Of a stretch of 64,000 nucleotides of DNA, positions 62,523 to 64,000 are shown in pieces; position 1 is the first letter of the stretch; each line of letters begins with the position of its first letter. The position numbers were made by a program, and so were the translations under genes. The notes below the pieces were generated by a model. That model was not told the origin of the DNA and did not search any database. It saw nothing but the letters and a program-made list of their open reading frames with translations. Source of the stretch: Deltaproteobacteria bacterium (GTDB taxonomy: Bacteria; Desulfobacterota; Desulfobulbia; Desulfobulbales; Desulfocapsaceae); assembly GCA_002747825.1 (NCBI GenBank), contig PDQQ01000011.1, forward strand, positions 78,715-142,714. The letters are read 5' to 3'.

Positions 62523-63586
62523 ACCTTGAAGAAGAACTCACCGGTGGATCCCGACTGGTCAGCCCCGAACCGCAGGTTCGTGAACCTGCCAGCGATCATG
62601 CCCTTCGCCCCAGGACCCTTGACGAATATATCGGCCAGGCCCAGGTTCGGCAGAGCCTGTCCATTTTTATCCAGGCGGCCCGGGGCAGAGGTGAGCCTCT
62701 GGATCATGTTCTTTTTCATGGTTTCCCGGGGCTTGGCAAGACCACGCTCTCCTATATCATCGCCAACGAGATGGGCTGTGGAATAAAGGTGACCTCGGGG
62801 CCGGTTATTGAAAAGCAGGGGGATCTCGCCGCCCTGTTGACCAGTCTCCAGGAAGGTGATGTCCTGTTTATCGATGAAATTCACCGCTTGAATCATGTCG
62901 TGGAAGAGGTGCTGTATCCGGCCATGGAGGATTACCAGCTGGATCTGATCATCGGCCAGGGGCCGGGCGCCCGTTCGGTGAAGATGGATCTGCCCCGTTT
63001 TACCCTTGTCGGTGCGACCACCAGGACCGGATTGCTCACCCCGCCGTTACGGGATCGCTTTGGTGTAGTGCTGCGGCTCGAGTTTTATACCCCCGAGGAA
63101 CTGGTGACCATTGTCAAGCGCTCGGGAGCGATTCTCGGAATGCACATTGATGACGATGGTGCCCTGGAGCTGGGAAGACGATCCAGGGGGACGCCGCGGA
63201 TCGCCAACCGGCTGCTCCGTCGCGTGCGGGATTTTGCCGAGGTGGGCAAGCACAGGGTCATTACCAGAGAGGTGGCCGATAAGGCGCTGACCATGCTGGG
63301 GGTTGATTCCTTTGGACTTGACGATATGGATCGGAGGGTCATGCTGGCCATCCTCGACAAGTATGATGGCGGTCCGATTGGCCTGGAAACCCTGGCTACT
63401 GTGGTCTGCGAGGAGAAGAATACCCTTGAAGATGTCTACGAACCCTACCTGATACAGTCGGGTTTTATCAAGAGGACGCCCCGAGGGCGGGTTGCAACGG
63501 CCAAGGCCTACGAACATTTTAAACGTACAATGCCGCGGCAGCCAAAGCCGCAGGCATCGCTTTTCGACGAGCTTGAAGACTCTTAA
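62519..63586 (+). CDS. ruvB: Holliday junction branch migration ATPase RuvB
   Basis: 355 residues. AAA+ motor: Walker [14 protein letters not shown], Walker [12 protein letters not shown], sensor 1 LVGATTRTG, arginine finger region [11 protein letters not shown] and a winged-helix C-terminus ([20 protein letters not shown]). [15 protein letters not shown] is the usual entry. The repeat-bearing region starts about 40 bases after its stop. Confidence 0.96.
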   Translation: MNLEEELTGGSRLVSPEPQVREPASDHALRPRTLDEYIGQAQVRQSLSIFIQAARGRGEPLDHVLFHGFPGLGKTTLSYIIANEMGCGIKVTSGPVIEKQGDLAALLTSLQEGDVLFIDEIHRLNHVVEEVLYPAMEDYQLDLIIGQGPGARSVKMDLPRFTLVGATTRTGLLTPPLRDRFGVVLRLEFYTPEELVTIVKRSGAILGMHIDDDGALELGRRSRGTPRIANRLLRRVRDFAEVGKHRVITREVADKALTMLGVDSFGLDDMDRRVMLAILDKYDGGPIGLETLATVVCEEKNTLEDVYEPYLIQSGFIKRTPRGRVATAKAYEHFKRTMPRQPKPQASLFDELEDS

Positions 63587-63625
63587 TCACCTTTTCTCTT
63601 CGCAATCTGTGTAACACAGATACCT

Positions 63626-63694
63626 GTGTCCCGAAGTTTTCCGTTGTATTCTCTGTTATGGTTGACAGGCTCTTTGGTCCAGCTTTGCTGGTTT
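63626..63694. repeat. 99-bp-period repeat, locus B unit 1
   Basis: 69 bases: GTGTCC..GAAGTTTTC, GTTATGGTTGACAGGCT, GGTCCAGCTTTGCTGGTTT. Contains the CCAGC-N3-GCTGG hairpin. Confidence 0.78.
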
Positions 63695-63724
63695 GTTGGA
63701 TGTTCCGTTTACAGTCAGAGTGTT

Positions 63725-63793
63725 GTGTCCGGAAGTTTTCAGTGTTCTTTCCGGTTGTGGTTGACAGGCTTTCTGGTCCAGCCCTGCTGGTTA
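63725..63793. repeat. 99-bp-period repeat, locus B unit 2
   Basis: 69 bases, closely similar to the unit at 63626 and starting exactly 99 bases later. Its end overlaps the stop codon of the minus-strand permease gene at 63791. Confidence 0.78.
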
Positions 63794-64000
63794 CAGGGTA
63801 CGCTTGCGAAACATCAGTGCCGCGCTGGGCAGGGTCAGCGTGGCAATCAGCAGAAGCGGCCAGAGATTCGGCCATACCATCGGCAGATCAGCGCCTTCGA
63901 GGAAGATAGAGCGCAGTGACTTGATAATGTAATACACCGGGTTCATCAGGTCGGCGCGTTGCAGCCAGAGCGGCATGTTTTCAACCGGCGTGGCCATTCC
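63791..64000 (-). CDS. ABC-2 type transporter permease, C-terminal part
   Basis: 69 residues, open to the right edge; the start is outside the window. The sequence GMATPVENMPLWLQRADLMNPVYYIIKSLRSIFLEGADL then a hydrophobic segment and LMFRKRTL matches the ends of ABC-2 permeases of the YhhJ/YadH type, which export drugs or lipids. The last membrane helix is at about 46-62. Confidence 0.83.
   Translation of the reverse strand, partial: GMATPVENMPLWLQRADLMNPVYYIIKSLRSIFLEGADLPMVWPNLWPLLLIATLTLPSAALMFRKRTL

Noticed and set aside
59815..63793. Reading the hairpin repeats as a CRISPR array
   Set aside because: Only two units per locus, degenerate, with a 99-base period; no short exact repeats with unique spacers and no cas genes.
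63519..63875. Minus-strand ORF of 118 codons with an internal peptide repeat (AGPxSLSTxTxxxTENFxTQ)
   Set aside because: The peptide repeat is only the translation of the 69-base DNA repeats at 63626 and 63725. The ORF overlaps ruvB and the permease end and has no family likeness.

Overview
The window looks like a stretch of chromosome from a sulfate-reducing, Gram-negative deltaproteobacterium (Desulfobacterota), most likely of the Desulfobulbales/Desulfotalea type. This is inferred from the gene set, not from a search. The clues are an exported CbiK-type cobaltochelatase, a DVU0298-family protein, a SelW-like selenoprotein, a CobD-CobQ fusion, liv and TRAP importers, and lipid A and O-antigen export genes. 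Almost all of it is ordinary, densely packed chromosome on both strands. No prophage, insertion sequence, rRNA or CRISPR array was seen. The only RNA gene found is tRNA-Arg(TCG).

Layout. 1-0.65 kb: start of an exported cobalt chelatase (cbiK, minus strand, runs off the edge) behind a clear cobalamin riboswitch. 0.85-3.4 kb: membrane protein and SppA protease (minus). 3.7-7.9 kb: Crp/Fnr regulator, family 2 glycosyltransferase, a large HAD-domain protein and a small coupled ORF. 8.5-13.0 kb: complete branched-chain amino acid ABC importer (livK-H-M-G-F). 13.1-17.3 kb: DUF4136 lipoprotein, LepA and, divergently, RpoH. 17.6-23.4 kb: DegT aminotransferase, a 1331-residue TPR/outer-membrane protein, GreA. 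23.6-28.7 kb: FadR-like TetR regulator, a PurD-PurE fusion, TsaC, EttA. 29-32.3 kb: a small membrane protein, a cNMP-binding/PATAN protein, a DVU0298-family protein, ribosomal protein L28 and a small hypothetical. 32.5-35.7 kb: MsbA and an O-antigen ligase-like protein. 35.7-43.5 kb: late cobalamin genes cobC-cobU-cobT-cobS-(cobD-cobQ)-cbiB, then a YheT-type hydrolase. 43.8-50.1 kb: a likely catabolic cassette of GntR regulator, metallo-beta-lactamase-fold protein, TRAP transporter (P, Q, M) and a glycerate 2-kinase gene that appears frameshifted near its 5' end. 50.1-52.2 kb: SPOR, PEGA and small exported proteins. 52.6-53.8 kb: tRNA-Arg, a selenoprotein gene read through an in-frame TGA, and a DtxR-family regulator. 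54.1-63.6 kb: DNA repair and RNA-modification genes (recN, ThiI-like, dus, CCA/polyA polymerase, rlmE, yebC, ruvC-A-B). The right edge holds the C-terminus of an ABC-2 permease on the minus strand.

Working together: the left-edge chelatase inserts cobalt and the 36-42 kb operon builds and attaches the lower ligand, so the window carries both an early and a late part of B12 synthesis. Only the early part shows a riboswitch. Two importers (liv and TRAP) both have a strong stem-loop between the binding-protein gene and the permease genes, which suggests a shared way of making excess binding protein.

The least expected items are the selenoprotein gene (52998-53225), which ordinary gene calling breaks at its TGA, and a degenerate repeat family with the same 99-bp spacing at two places 3.8 kb apart (about 59.8 and 63.7 kb).
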